A DNA stretch of 64,000 nucleotides, from positions 9,385,915 to 9,449,914 of the forward strand of contig JAOANR010000006.1 in NCBI GenBank assembly GCA_030278955.1, in the 5' to 3' direction. Below the pieces are notes generated by a model. The model worked only from the letters and a program-made list of their open reading frames with translations. It was not told the DNA's origin and searched no databases. Position 1 is the first letter of the stretch. The number at the start of each line of letters is the position of its first letter. This document shows, in pieces, positions 23,876 to 34,709 of the stretch. This stretch comes from Hygrophila difformis (taxonomy: Eukaryota > Streptophyta > Magnoliopsida > Lamiales > Acanthaceae). The position numbers were made by a program, and so were the translations under genes.

Positions 23876-26800
23876 TCAGAATACCACAAATATTGCAAGA
23901 ACAGGAGGCACAACATTGAGGATGATGTTTGCAGCAAGCTTCGGCAGCCCATTCCCAGGTGATGAACTTGGTGCCGTAGAGCCATTTTTGCTCGTTTGGG
24001 ACCTTAGCCTGACTGGGGGCAGAGGGGGCTCGGCTACATCATTTTCTGAAAGGATCGGGTTAGGGGCCTCAGCTGGAGGCAAACGTTGTTTTGGCATGAT
24101 GTCAATTAGGCCACGAGGTTGAACCAATGACATGTACGCTGGTGGTTCGCCTTTATAGCCTAAGCACCGATTCCCTATCGTGTTAAAAGTAACAAAAGAT
24201 GAAGCCAAGTGTATAATACTGTTTGGAAATGAAAGAATGTGCAAATGAACTTGAACGTACTTTTGTATCTAGCAGCTGTTGCGGGGAAGTCTGTTATAAC
24301 ACCATTAATTCGCATAGCTGAAACATGATTGTTGATTTCCATGTATGGGTCAGAGAAGAAGTCCCACGGTTGAGATACATACTCATTTTGGAAGATCTGC
24401 ACGTAGACCGTGAGATTGAATGCCTGCAGCTTTGGAACAATGTTTGTTTGACCAGTGATAAACAGAGAATCTGAAGGAAAGACAGAATCCTTTGAGACAA
24501 TAACAGAGGCAGCGAACTTTTTAATGTCCAAAATGGTTGAGTTTGAAATGTCTCGGACATCCTCAGGAACTTGGTAAACAAGCTCATAATTGCTGGTGCT
24601 TTTAAATTTTGACAGTACCGCACTGTCGGTTGATTTGATCAAAAGCCTCTTGGCTGTCTGATTATTGTAACCTGCTTTCGTTAGGGCGTCCAGAACTGCA
24701 TCGATAACTCCTAAACCTTGTTTTTCAGCCAGATAGGCAGCATTCTGCAAGGAAGGAACCAATGTGAATATGTGATATCAAGGTGTGTCTTGTAAGATTT
24801 TGTTTCGGGGGTGTTTGGATCCATGTACCAGAGGCCAGAGTTCTATATTGAATTAACATGTGGGACTTGAACACTTAACGATGTAACTTGATGGTAATAC
24901 CATTGGGATTTGGGAGCACAGTTGATGCAGACAGAATATTTATAACGACATGAAAATCTGAACAAAATATGAATGACATTTGTGGAGGGAATTCATTATG
25001 AAATTCAGATGATACTAAAGCGTGCTTCATTAGAAAATGCTTTATAAATATATGCATATGATAGGATAAGATTCAAAACACCCCGCATTACATAAACTTA
25101 CCTCAATGCCGATTAAGACTCCCGACACAGAAGATGCATTACTTGCAAATGCTAAAAAATCAGATAACACTATAAAGTTTCCATCGCTTCTGGCTCTGGG
25201 GTTTCGAAATAGTGAATAATTCAAATATGGATTGGCAAGAGCAGCTGCAGTTGAAAAGAAATGAAATGTGAGAAATTTTTTAGCTGATATTCAAGATCAT
25301 AATTTGAATTACAAAAGGAGAATGTTACACGGTATAATATTGATAGTCAAATCAACAAAATATGGAAAATCCTTAAATCCTGAATTCTACATGCAAATTT
25401 CAAGCAAAGTTCATCAGATACAACAATTAATACGTAAAATACAGTCATACAGATTATCTTTGTTTTCTCGTGTGTTTGCCTAAGAGAGCAATTCTTACGT
25501 TTCAAGCTCTGAATTTGGCTCCATGTGAGATTGTAGGCAAAAATCCCATTGTTTATTTTAAGCTCTGGATTGTTCGTAGCCATGTTGGCCAAATCTGAAT
25601 GAGCGACATTGGTCCTGTCCCTGAGGTTGATGGATCCCAAGCAAAAAGGTATTCCATCATTTGTCATTTGAACAGGGCAGTCAAGTATATCTGCACCATC
25701 TAAAACAGCTCTTTCATATGCCTTATCCGTACAACCAGGATAGTCCCCACTTGCTCCCTCAGACGAAATGACCGAAATATTTACTGAGTTGAAGGCAAAG
25801 CAAGCAAAGGACTTGTGTCAGCATTCAAAGCTCCAGCCTCCAGTATTCCATTATTATATTCAATGACAATTGTAGTACATAAATCGAACTTAAAAGAAAA
25901 TTATGAAACTAGTTTGAAGCAAAAAGTGTTGCTTACCTTGTATTGTCTCGTTTTTGCCCATGTGGGAGAAGCAATCTATGATAAAAGCAGGTGTTAGATG
26001 AGAAACAAACGTGGAGTCGTAATAAAAAACTATATGAAGAAGGATGAAGATCATCAACAGTAAAACCAAATAATTTTTCATTCATAATTTTCATTCTCTC
26101 AGCTATAGATTGTAGTCTATTTTAAGCTATTTCCAGAGCATATAGATGGCTCAGCTTTCAGTGAAACTACTGAGAGCAATAGAAGGAAAAAAAATAAAAA
26201 TCAATTGACTATGGTTGCCGATGGAGGTAGGAAAGTCAGAGAGATTACCTATGATTGCTGATGGAGTTACTGGAAAGTCAGAGAGCACACCGTCAACAGA
26301 AAATCTGCCATTGTCAACAAAAGAGAGATACTCAGCCACAGGATCATAACTGTAATCATACGGCAAGAATGCGTCATTTGCAAAATCAGATGCAAAGACT
26401 TCAAGTCCCGCAGCATGAGCATCCAGTACAAGAGAAGTATAGTTCTGTAAATACTGTCCCACATCTACTGGCCATATGTAACTTTTGGGAACAAGAATTC
26501 CTGAGGCGAAGGATTTGATTAATGTAAGATTGCTCAAAAGTGAACCATAAGAATGGTTTGTTGAAGGCTCCACATAATCAGATTTGAGAGAGCGGAATAC
26601 AAGTTTTGTTGGAACCCTTCGAAATTGTGTTGCAATTCTTTGTAGAAAGGCCACCTCTGGCGAGGATATATAATCAATTGCAGCATGTCTACGTAGAGAA
26701 AGAATGAACTTTCTTATATCCAGATTATGTTTCCTGAAAAATGCATCATGCTGCACAAATAAAATTATGAAAATACAACTGGTCAGGAACAGCCAAATAA

Positions 26801-28160
26801 TTTTAACATGATAAAAGAAGCTGACTATGTATACCTGTATGTTTAACCATAAACCGGGCGGTTTTATTTGGCGAACTATGTCATCGACAGTAAGGATTTG
26901 CATTTGAGAACCGTCAAAATTTTCAGGCCGGGAAAAAACCCCTTGTTTCACTGTTTGAAGTGTAAAGACAGCATAGATATATTAACTTAATATTACAACA
27001 TATATGAACTCCAGACTCCCAGAACAATCAATTACTTCATTAATAAGCAAATTGTTTGGTTCTGCTCAAAAATGATTTTTTAGGGAACAAAAGTAATGGG
27101 CAATCAATTAGTAATAAAATTTTCAGCAAGTCCTTTTAAGAGAAACACACATTCACACACATGCTAGCAAGAAAGCAACATTCTACTCGACTGAGCTGCA
27201 CAATGCAAACCATGTACAGTAGCAAACAGCAAACTTACAACTGACGATTGTTAGGTCGTCAATGGTGAAATCCACAGAGAACCATCCTTGTGTTGGAACT
27301 CCATTGACAACATAGGTATTTTCCCGGTTTACATATAAAGTACCTATGTCGGAAGCATTTTGCATTGTGATATCTGGAAAGCAGATACCTGTTCCATCTT
27401 TTGTAAGTTGCACATCACACCATACATGAATATTTTTCAAACCAGTCAGCGACGCAAGTTGATATGCATCAACACTTGAATCAGGAAAGACTCCTGAAAA
27501 TCCACCTCGTGCAATGACCAAAGGCGGGTCCCCTAACAAACACAAGCAACTGAAAGTTAAAAGTCTCGGGACTTCTCAAGAGATTTTTGAACTAAATCTA
27601 CATTACTATTTCTTATTAAATAAATCATATAAGAAACTGAACCAACTTGAGAACAAAAAGATCGAAAAACTTTTGATACAGAAAAAGAAAATTTCTTTAT
27701 ATTCCTATATACTGTAATACATAAAGATCACTGTAGCTGCTACTTCGAATCACAATGCACCAAATTGAAGCACCATATACTAACAAAACTGACTAATACA
27801 ACAATTTTCTCAGTTTCTCAACAGGGGATTTTTTTTCCAAATTTTATCTCTGTGAGGCACTGTAACTGTTATGACTTTAATTACAATCATGGCTTCTAGT
27901 GCCTGAGAGTACTGCTCAGAAACATGAACTCCTAAAAGCCCTGTTAAAAATTCAAACTGAAATTTCGAGCAATTCCACAAATTCAACAACTGAATCGACG
28001 AACCACGAACCACACCTCACCACAGAAGAAGATTTCATTTACCGTTAAGCGTTTGCCATTTACTAGATCTTCTCCTGGATCCTCTAGCAGCAACGTCCGC
28101 CGCCGACTGGCAGAACAGGAAAAGGAAAAACAAACCGATACCTGACCCGAACTTCCACAT
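23876..28160 (-). CDS. GDPDL: Glycerophosphodiester phosphodiesterase-like protein (SHV3/SVL family), GPI-anchored
   Basis: Nine exons: 28160-28043, 27532-27239, 26950-26835, 26750-26249, 25975-25937, 25783-25499, 25244-25102, 24744-24261 and 24174-23876. All junctions keep frame and give 759 residues, the usual family length. Residues 1-22 are a signal peptide ([20 protein letters not shown]). Two tandem GP-PDE-like domains follow, starting [18 protein letters not shown] and [19 protein letters not shown]. Many N-glycosylation sequons are present. The C-terminus ([20 protein letters not shown] then [10 protein letters not shown]) looks like a GPI-anchor signal. In Arabidopsis this family supports cell-wall assembly and root-hair and guard-cell shape at the plasma membrane. 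Both domains lack the usual His-Arg and His-Asp catalytic pairs of bacterial GDPD enzymes (ARGG and CFPD in the first, SSEG and CLGS in the second), so classic catalysis is doubtful. Confidence 0.96.
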
Positions 28161-28703
28161 TGCCGCGGAAACGTACTGAAGGTGGATCAAAGCATAATTT
28201 CGTGAACCTTTTTAGCTGTTGTGCAAGTCTGGAAAAATGCAACTCCGCATAATATAAAAACACGAAATTTACCCAAAACGAGCGCTCATCTGCTTGGAAT
28301 TTGGAATTGCGTGCGTGATTGTGTAACTGTGGCCTGAAATCTGAATACATACCGGAAATGCCATAATTTTTGGGAGGAAGCTAGGTTTGGTTAATGAGTG
28401 CCATAGGTAGAAAGGAATGACGAATCTAGTGAAGGCAGGGAAAGCTAGACGGAAATGGAAACTGTAGTCCATGAGCATGAAGAATCTCGAAATGAATCAG
28501 TACGGTTGATAATTGAAGCCAGTTGGCGTTGCCGTTGGGCATATATCGCTTTCCACTTTCCAGTATTCCCTATTTTTGTTTTTATTACAAATAAATATCT
28601 GAGCGGCTTCCTTTCTTTGTTTTACTGAATAAGGATACGGGAACGTGAGTGTGGTTAGTGGTGCTTGATCAACTGAGAAAATAAAGTATTTTAAAAATAA
28701 ATA

Positions 28704-28969
28704 CTCCCTCCGTCAGTAGAAACGTTCTATTTGATTTTGTTATGTCTTTCTTTATTATTCAATTTTTGACTCAATATTATTATAAGTAGTAGTACTATTT
28801 GGAAAAAATTATCAATTTCGGTCTTGTTAAATTTGTCTAATAGTATAGTTTTAGAATATATATATTACATAATTTTTGGTTCTATACACTTTGAGATATT
28901 AACAATTTAAAAAGTGTATTGGATTGTGTGTAGAAATCAAACAGAATATTTTGAATAGGACGGAGGGAG
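28704..28969. mobile_element. Stowaway-like MITE with near-perfect ends
   Basis: CTCCCTCCGTC at the left and GACGGAGGGAG at the right are perfect inverted repeats with TA on both sides (28702-28703 and 28970-28971). Internal blocks resemble the copies at 33078 and 55875. Confidence 0.9.
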
Positions 28970-29454
28970 TACTACATTGAAAAAGAAAAAAAAAACTTAT
29001 AATGAGCGCAATATGGTGCAATGGAAGGTAATTTCATTTTTTCAATAGGAACAAAAAATTTGAAGTTTCTTTCCTTTTCATCAATTGATTTTTCTAAGTT
29101 GGCGGAAGAAGAGCAGATAGAATATGCATAATTTTTAGGTGAATAGGAGTGTATTTTTGAAAACAAAGGTCCCCGTACCATTCAGACTTACTCAGTTTGT
29201 TTGGTTAGAATATGCATAATTTATTTTTCAAAGTTGCTCTATAAATATACTTTGCGACTCATTCATTACTTTTGGAGATGCTTTGAGAGAATTTATAATT
29301 TGAGTGATTTTAGATAAGTCATATTCTTGAGAGTTTTACAATATGCATTGTTGAGAGATTCTGAGAGTTTTCCTTTAATAGATTGTATCTTGAGAGTTTT
29401 ATGAATATGTGTGAGAGTTCTTATTTGAGGGATTTACAAATGTGAGGGATTGTT

Positions 29455-29519
29455 CATATTTAAAAAATCAATACCTCCAGATTGTTCATATTTAAAAAAT
29501 CAATACCTCCATATTTTAA
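29455..29519. repeat. 32-bp tandem duplication
   Basis: ATTGTTCATATTTAAAAAAT followed by CAATACCTCCA occurs twice in direct succession. It sits just upstream of the SINE at 29555, whose target duplication also contains CCTCCATATTTT. Confidence 0.85.
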
Positions 29520-29554
29520 TATTTCTTTACTAATGAATAATACCTCCATATTTT

Positions 29555-29719
29555 TTGGTGAATAACCGGGTATACTTAGGCCATATTGGACTCAAGATTA
29601 ATCCATCGAGTATCAGTATTGGCAATTAAGGGCATCTCTCCCAAAGCAGTTTTTTGCATACATAAGGCTCGAACATGAGACATTGCTTAAGCGACTAGAG
29701 TCCCAATCCACACAAGGCG
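29555..29719 (-). mobile_element. SINE family 1 with 12-bp target-site duplication
   Basis: CCTCCATATTTT occurs exactly at 29543-29554 and 29720-29731 and frames a 165-bp insert. On the minus strand the insert starts GCGCCTTGTGTGGATTGGGA. It has the A-box-like GGACTCTAGTCGCTTAAGC and the B-box-like TGTTCGAGCC, and ends in CACCAAAAAA. It matches the copy at 20049-20209 along its length. Direct repeats, promoter boxes and an A-tail together make this a SINE. Confidence 0.88.
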
Positions 29720-29779
29720 CCTCCATATTTTAATATGTGATCAAATTTTTTTTTTAAGTATATTTTTTTGAGAAAATAT

Positions 29780-30020
29780 TACTCCCTCTATCCCATTTAT
29801 TGTGTCCCATTTGGACTTTTACATGGTTTATTCTATAAGTTTGACTTAACTTTTTGTTACAATTATTATATAATAAAAAGTATAGTCGAGTGACATCTTA
29901 TTAGATTCATTTTTTACAAAATTTTTATTTTTATATATTTAAAGATATTAATTGTTAAACAAGTGCATTGGACGACGTGTCCTAAAGTTTTGAAACAGAA
30001 TTAAAGGGAGAGAAAGAGTA
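29780..30020. mobile_element. Stowaway-like MITE, degraded
   Basis: Begins TACTCCCTCTATCCCATT and ends near AAAGGGAGAGAAAGAGTAG. The internal TAGTCGAGTGACATCTTATT and AGATTCATTTTTTAC blocks match other copies in the window. Confidence 0.65.
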
Positions 30021-30160
30021 GTACTTTTTTATAGGAAGAAAATGTTACTCCACTTTTTTATTACACACTCCTCACACTCTTTTCTATTTTTCAAACCTTT
30101 TTTATTTTTTTATTTACAAAATATTGAAAATAATCATTCATTTCTAAGAATTGGTTGGAG

Positions 30161-30500
30161 TACTCTCTCTGTCCCACTAATTGTGGCCATTTTTTTTGTA
30201 CAGAAATTTAAGTAGTGGTGTTTAGTAGTTAAAGTGATGTAAGAAAATTTGACTAATTCCTCCATTCAATTTATAATGGTTATAATTGACTTTTAACCAT
30301 ATTTATTATTTAACTTTTACTCAATATTATCGTAATGATGTAGAAAGAAAAAATTAGTCAATTGTGATCTTATTAGATTATCTAATCGGATAGTTTTAGA
30401 ATATACTTCTATTTTATATAACTTTTACTTATACTCATTTTGAGATATTAATGGTTAAACAAATGTATGGACAGAAAATACAATTGTCATTATTGTGGGT
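30161..30500. mobile_element. Stowaway-like MITE remnants, overlapping
   Basis: Two left-type ends (TACTCTCTCTGTCCCACTAA at 30161 and TTCCTCCATTCAATTTATAA near 30257) lie close together with only one body. That body contains the GATCTTATTAGATTATCTAA block. One element appears inserted into, or deleted against, the other. Confidence 0.5.
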
Positions 30501-30592
30501 TCTAATAATACTTATAGTTATTTAATTTTTAAAAATAGTAAGTGACCATTGTTATTGAGATAACCCAAAAAGAAAAGTATACAAAATTAATG

Positions 30593-31342
30593 TAAAAAAG
30601 GCCAAATATATCCGTTTTGTTTAAAAAAAGTCAAATCTATCATTTTTTTTAATTTTATTACCGAATTTATCCTCTACATATGCTAATTATATCCGAAAAT
30701 ATCTTAAATTCACTAATAGTAGAATGGCTGCTGACGTGGCAATAAATTAACTTAAACCCTACACGCTGGATGGGATTTGAAGTGTCTCTCAATTAAGGCT
30801 GGGAAAAATACCGAGTATACTGCATACCGCACATACCGTATAGAAAAAAAAAATATATCGAAATTTTCGGTATACCGTAATTTTCGGTACGGTATCATAC
30901 CGAAAAAAATTCTCCGTACCGTATACCTTACCGAACTTTACGGTATGAAAAATTTCATACCGTTGCCGTACCGAACATTTCGGTATACCGATCTTCGGTA
31001 TACCGAAAGTTTCGGTATGAAATATTTCCATACCGTTTCCATACCGAAAATTACGGTATACCGAAAATTTCGATATTTTCGGTATTTTTTCGATACGGTA
31101 TGTGTGGTATGCAGTATATTCGGTATTTTTCTCCAGCCCTAATTGAGACACACTTCAAATTCGATCCAGCGTGTAGGGTTTAAGTTAATTTATTGCCACG
31201 TCAGCAGGCATTCCACGATTAGTGAATTTAGGATATTTCCGGATATAATTAGCATATGTAGAGGATAAATTCGGTAATAAAATAGAAAAATGATAGATTT
31301 GACTTTTTTTTAAACAAAACGGATATATTTTGCATTTTTTCC
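30593..31342. mobile_element. Palindromic MULE-type MITE with arms of about 370 bp
   Basis: The whole element is a long inverted repeat centred near 30970. CAAAATTAATG, 11 bp, is duplicated exactly at 30582-30592 and 31343-31353, fitting the 9-11 bp duplications of Mutator-like elements. Inside it, the ends AAATATATCCGTTTTGTTTA and the reverse complement near 31310 match, followed by paired blocks down to a core rich in CGGTATACCGAAA motifs. No transposase is present. Both strands carry a similar, roughly 120-codon, Tyr/Arg-rich open frame, a by-product of the palindrome and not a gene. It lies about 420 bp downstream of the lipid-transfer protein gene. Confidence 0.85.
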
Positions 31343-31760
31343 CAAAATTAATGGAATAGAGAGAGTACTATTTTAGTCATAAAACTTTATATGGAGTCCC
31401 CTCTCCAAATTTTTGTCATCTTTTATTTAACCATATATGCATTGTGTTGTCAAAGCTTTCAACAATTGCACATTAGTATTAAACATAAAGTAAACTCAAA
31501 ATTCCCCGTGTCAATACCGGATCCGTCGTTTATTCATAAACCACAATTGTTTAATCTGCATCCCTTGTGGAACGTAAAATACAGTGAAGTTTGTCAACAC
31601 AACGCCGACAAAACGTTCGACGAAATGCCCAGCAGAAAATCCTCTCACCAAATACACACACGTACGGACAGATCAATCACAAAGACATACGTAAAACGTC
31701 AACAAAACAAATTAAGAAGCAAAGAAAGCTGCCAATCAGTGATCTCAATCACGAGCACTG

Positions 31761-32084
31761 TCAGTACTTGCTATTACATTTAGCTGGAAGTCTGAGGCCG
31801 CACTTTCTAGGCAATGCCAGGGCATTGGCTGGATCGACGCCGAGCTGGCCGAGCCGGGACTTGTACTTGCACAGGCAATGCAGGTTAGCCTTGGACATCA
31901 CCCCGCAGCAGCTCCGCGTCGGCTTAGGGGGAGACTTGCCCGTGATTGCCGGGAGGCACTCGACGAGCTCAGACACCTTGACGTTGCAGATACCGGCATT
32001 GTTGATGTCTTCAGCCATTGCAGCGACTGCAGTGGCTGCTGCTAGAGCACACATCGCGAACAGTAGAAGGGCTGGCTTTCCCAT
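31761..32084 (-). CDS. DIR1-like non-specific lipid-transfer protein, secreted
   Basis: A single exon of 107 codons. The start at 32084 gives a clean signal peptide (MGKPALLLFAMCALAAATAV, cleavage near AMA-ED at 24). Upstream in-frame codons to 32234 are read through a likely TATA box and are not used. The mature part has the eight-cysteine pattern C33-x9-C43-x15-CC60-x9-C70-x-C72-x22-C95-x7-C103. PxxP (SPPKP) lies before the CC pair and LGVDPANALALPRKCGL near the end. These features match the DIR1 type of lipid-transfer proteins (DIR1 itself acts in long-distance defence signalling). Whether this copy acts in defence is not shown. Confidence 0.92.
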   Translation of the reverse strand: MGKPALLLFAMCALAAATAVAAMAEDINNAGICNVKVSELVECLPAITGKSPPKPTRSCCGVMSKANLHCLCKYKSRLGQLGVDPANALALPRKCGLRLPAKCNSKY

Positions 32085-32161
32085 TTCTATCGATAATTGG
32101 AGGAGTGTAGTGTTGTGTTGTCTGTTGTGTGGGGAAGAATTGAGATGGCATTTTGGTAGTC

Positions 32162-32170
32162 CTATATAGG
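32162..32170 (-). promoter_or_regulatory. TATA box of the lipid-transfer protein gene
   Basis: The minus strand reads CCTATATAGG about 80 bp upstream of the ATG at 32084, a normal spacing for a short 5' UTR of about 50 bp. Confidence 0.7.
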
Positions 32171-32239
32171 GAGGATTTTGGGAATATTTGTTTGAGATGC
32201 AGAATTCTGACAGGGGCAGAACCAGGTTCTTCATGTGAA

Positions 32240-33077
32240 CATGTGAAGTGTAGCTAGCTTAGCTTGGAGTTTTGTTCTTTGTTAAGGTATTTTGTGGTTT
32301 GAGATCAGCCTTTAAGGACAATATTTTTAGTATAATTTTCCTTGCCAGGATATTTTTCTGTTTTGGCATGTGCAAACCATTTTCATCAAATCACATGAAT
32401 TTAATTATTTTTAATTTATGCTATATATTTTTTTTTAAAAAAAAAACTATAAAGAACACACATAGTAATTTTTTTATTAAATTAATACTTTTGAGTATAT
32501 GTATGTCATAGAGTTAATTTTTTTAGTATTTAATTTTAAAAAATTCATATTTAAAAATAAACAATTATTTCTAAAAGTAATTCAAAATAAAATAAAATAA
32601 AATAAAAGATGGTTTTATACCATATATGTCTAGATGATTGGAGTAGTATATTTTTATAGTTGAATGAAATAAAAATTCAATATATATACTATAAGTCCAT
32701 GTTCACTAACATTTGAACATTAAAAGATGTTAGTATGGTAGTCTATGTCTAGATGATAGTGTATTTATACAAAATGTTAGTATGTATAGAGATAGAAGAT
32801 GTTTAATGTTCATTGATAAACACTTCTTCCATTTTTATGTATGTGTAAGTGTAATATTAATCATGTTCAGGTATCAATGTACTACATTTTTTACAATTAA
32901 TAATTTAGATTGTATAAAAATAAAAATAAAAAAAAAAGATGTAAAAAAAACCTAAATATTTTTTTATAAAACTATAAAATTAAACGAATATACAAAATTT
33001 CACTTGATTATAATCTTCATTTTCAAAAAATTGCAATGGAACTACAGTACACATGTAGTCCAATACTACTATTAAAT
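32240..33077. other. AT-rich intergenic stretch, nothing recognised
   Basis: Low-complexity A/T runs, an AAAATA repeat near 32590, and a loose repeat of GTTAGTATG-TAG near 32720-32780. No coding or RNA feature seen. Confidence 0.5.
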
Positions 33078-33339
33078 ACTACCTCCATTCTCATTTAAGT
33101 GCTCCATTTGCATAGTAGTAACTATTCATTGAGTAACTTTGATCAAATGTTTAACATAGTTCTATAAGATAAAATATAGTCAAGTGAGATCTTATTAGAT
33201 TCGTCTAATCACGTAGTTTTAGAATATCAAATTTTTATAATTTTTACTTATATAAAATTTGAGTTATAAACATTTAAAAATGTGTATTGGACTGCGTGAA
33301 ATGCAGAAGTGGAACACTTATATGAGAACAGAGGAAGTA
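33078..33339. mobile_element. Stowaway-like MITE
   Basis: Left end CTACCTCCATTCTCATTTAA and right end GAGAACAGAGGAAGTA. The body has ACTATTCATTGAGTAACTTT and GATCTTATTAGATTCGTCTA, the same as the inner copy at 55875. Confidence 0.8.
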
Positions 33340-33352
33340 ATGTATTATTATT

Positions 33353-33950
33353 GGGTCTGTTTGGATGGAAGCATATCCTATAGCAGATGGGCTTTTAGCA
33401 GATTTGACTATAGATTATGCTCTTTTATGTTGTTTGGTAAAGAGTATATTGAAAGAGTAGATTTACCCAAATCTGCTCAAATGAAATCTGCTGGCATTTG
33501 AAGCATATTTGGCAGCAGATCCATATTTTCCTAAAATGTCCATTCTGTATTTTCCTATTTTTTTCTCTCCATCGCCGATTCCATTGCTCAAGAAATAATT
33601 GAATTATAAAATTAAATTATACTATGTATTAAATAAAACAAAATTCTATTTTAAAAATATATATAAAATAAAATAATAAAATAATACTCATAGACAAATA
33701 TATATTTATCAATAATACAAGTACTTCATATTCATATTCATATTTAATTAAAATAGTTTATGCCCTTATTGGTCATTTCACATGCTAAATATGCCATCTG
33801 CTGATTGATATATGTTGGTCTACCAAACACCTTTAATCAAATCTACTATTAATATCTGCTGGTCAAATCTACTACTCAAATCTACTTATCAAATCTGTTG
33901 GTCAAATCTACTATCTGCTTCTGCTATCTGCTAAACTCCCAAACAGGCCC
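33353..33950. mobile_element. Tourist/Harbinger-like MITE of about 600 bp
   Basis: The ends GGGTCTGTTTGG and CCAAACAGGCCC are inverted repeats with ATT on each side. Subterminal AGCAGATTTG/CAAATCTGCT repeats occur at both ends, many of them within the last 150 bp. No coding capacity. Confidence 0.75.
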
Positions 33951-34109
33951 ATTGTCTAATAAATAGGATAGGATAGGATTGACATAATTAATCTTATACT
34001 AGTAGTTTTTTTTTGGTTAACTCTTATACTAGTTTATAAGAATGTGATTATTTAATTAAAATAAATTAAAGTAAACATAAATATTAAAAGTATTAATTGT
34101 ATGAAGTTA

Positions 34110-34226
34110 ATCAAATGAAGATTCCCTATCCCTCTCCTTTATTCCTTTGTAATTTGTGTGGTTTGGGCTCTCACACATCTTTGCCGACACATGAGTGTCA
34201 CTGTTTAAAAAAAAAAAAAAAAAAAA
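34110..34226 (+). mobile_element. SINE-like retroposon, family 2, copy 4
   Basis: CCCTATCCCTCTCCTTTATT, TTTGTAATTTGTGTGGTTTG, GGCTCTCACACATC, GACACATGAGTGTCACTG and a 20-base A run. This is the clearest copy of the family also seen near 5035, 14325, 15000 and 55395. Confidence 0.5.
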
Positions 34227-34709
34227 ACGAAGATGGCCCAAAAAGTGTATATATATTGGTTATGAATTTTTATGACGTCTTATGGTTGAGCGGGTTTATG
34301 CTGTTACACTTTGTGTTTGAACTCTTTTCATTGGTGATACTCGAAATTCTCGACAGAGACTAAATGGCAGAAATCCAACCCCACAATCATTTGAATTTCG
34401 GATCACCACAAATTGAATCCCTTTACCATTTCATTTTCAAATTTCACCTCCTCAATTCAATCCGCACACTTGTTTCCTTTCCCATTTACGCAGGATTCGC
34501 CTGCAGCCTGTAATACCCCCGTCTCTCTGAGTTTTACGCCTCATCCAAGATATTCTGGTCCGTTTAATTATCATTTTAATTTACGTTTATAATGATGTCT
34601 GCAAGAAATTTTTGGTATGAGTTGGATTGAATTTTGTGTTCTGCATGTCTGATTAGGAATTTGGGGTTCATTGCGCTTCCTAGAGTTTTCTTTTACGTTT
34701 GTTGCGGCG

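Noticed and set aside
30777..31151. Two opposite open frames of about 120 codons
   Set aside because: They are reflections of a DNA palindrome with repeated CGGTATACCG motifs, not genes.
32085..32234. N-terminal extension of the lipid-transfer protein
   Set aside because: It would run through the TATA box and remove the signal peptide from the N-terminus.
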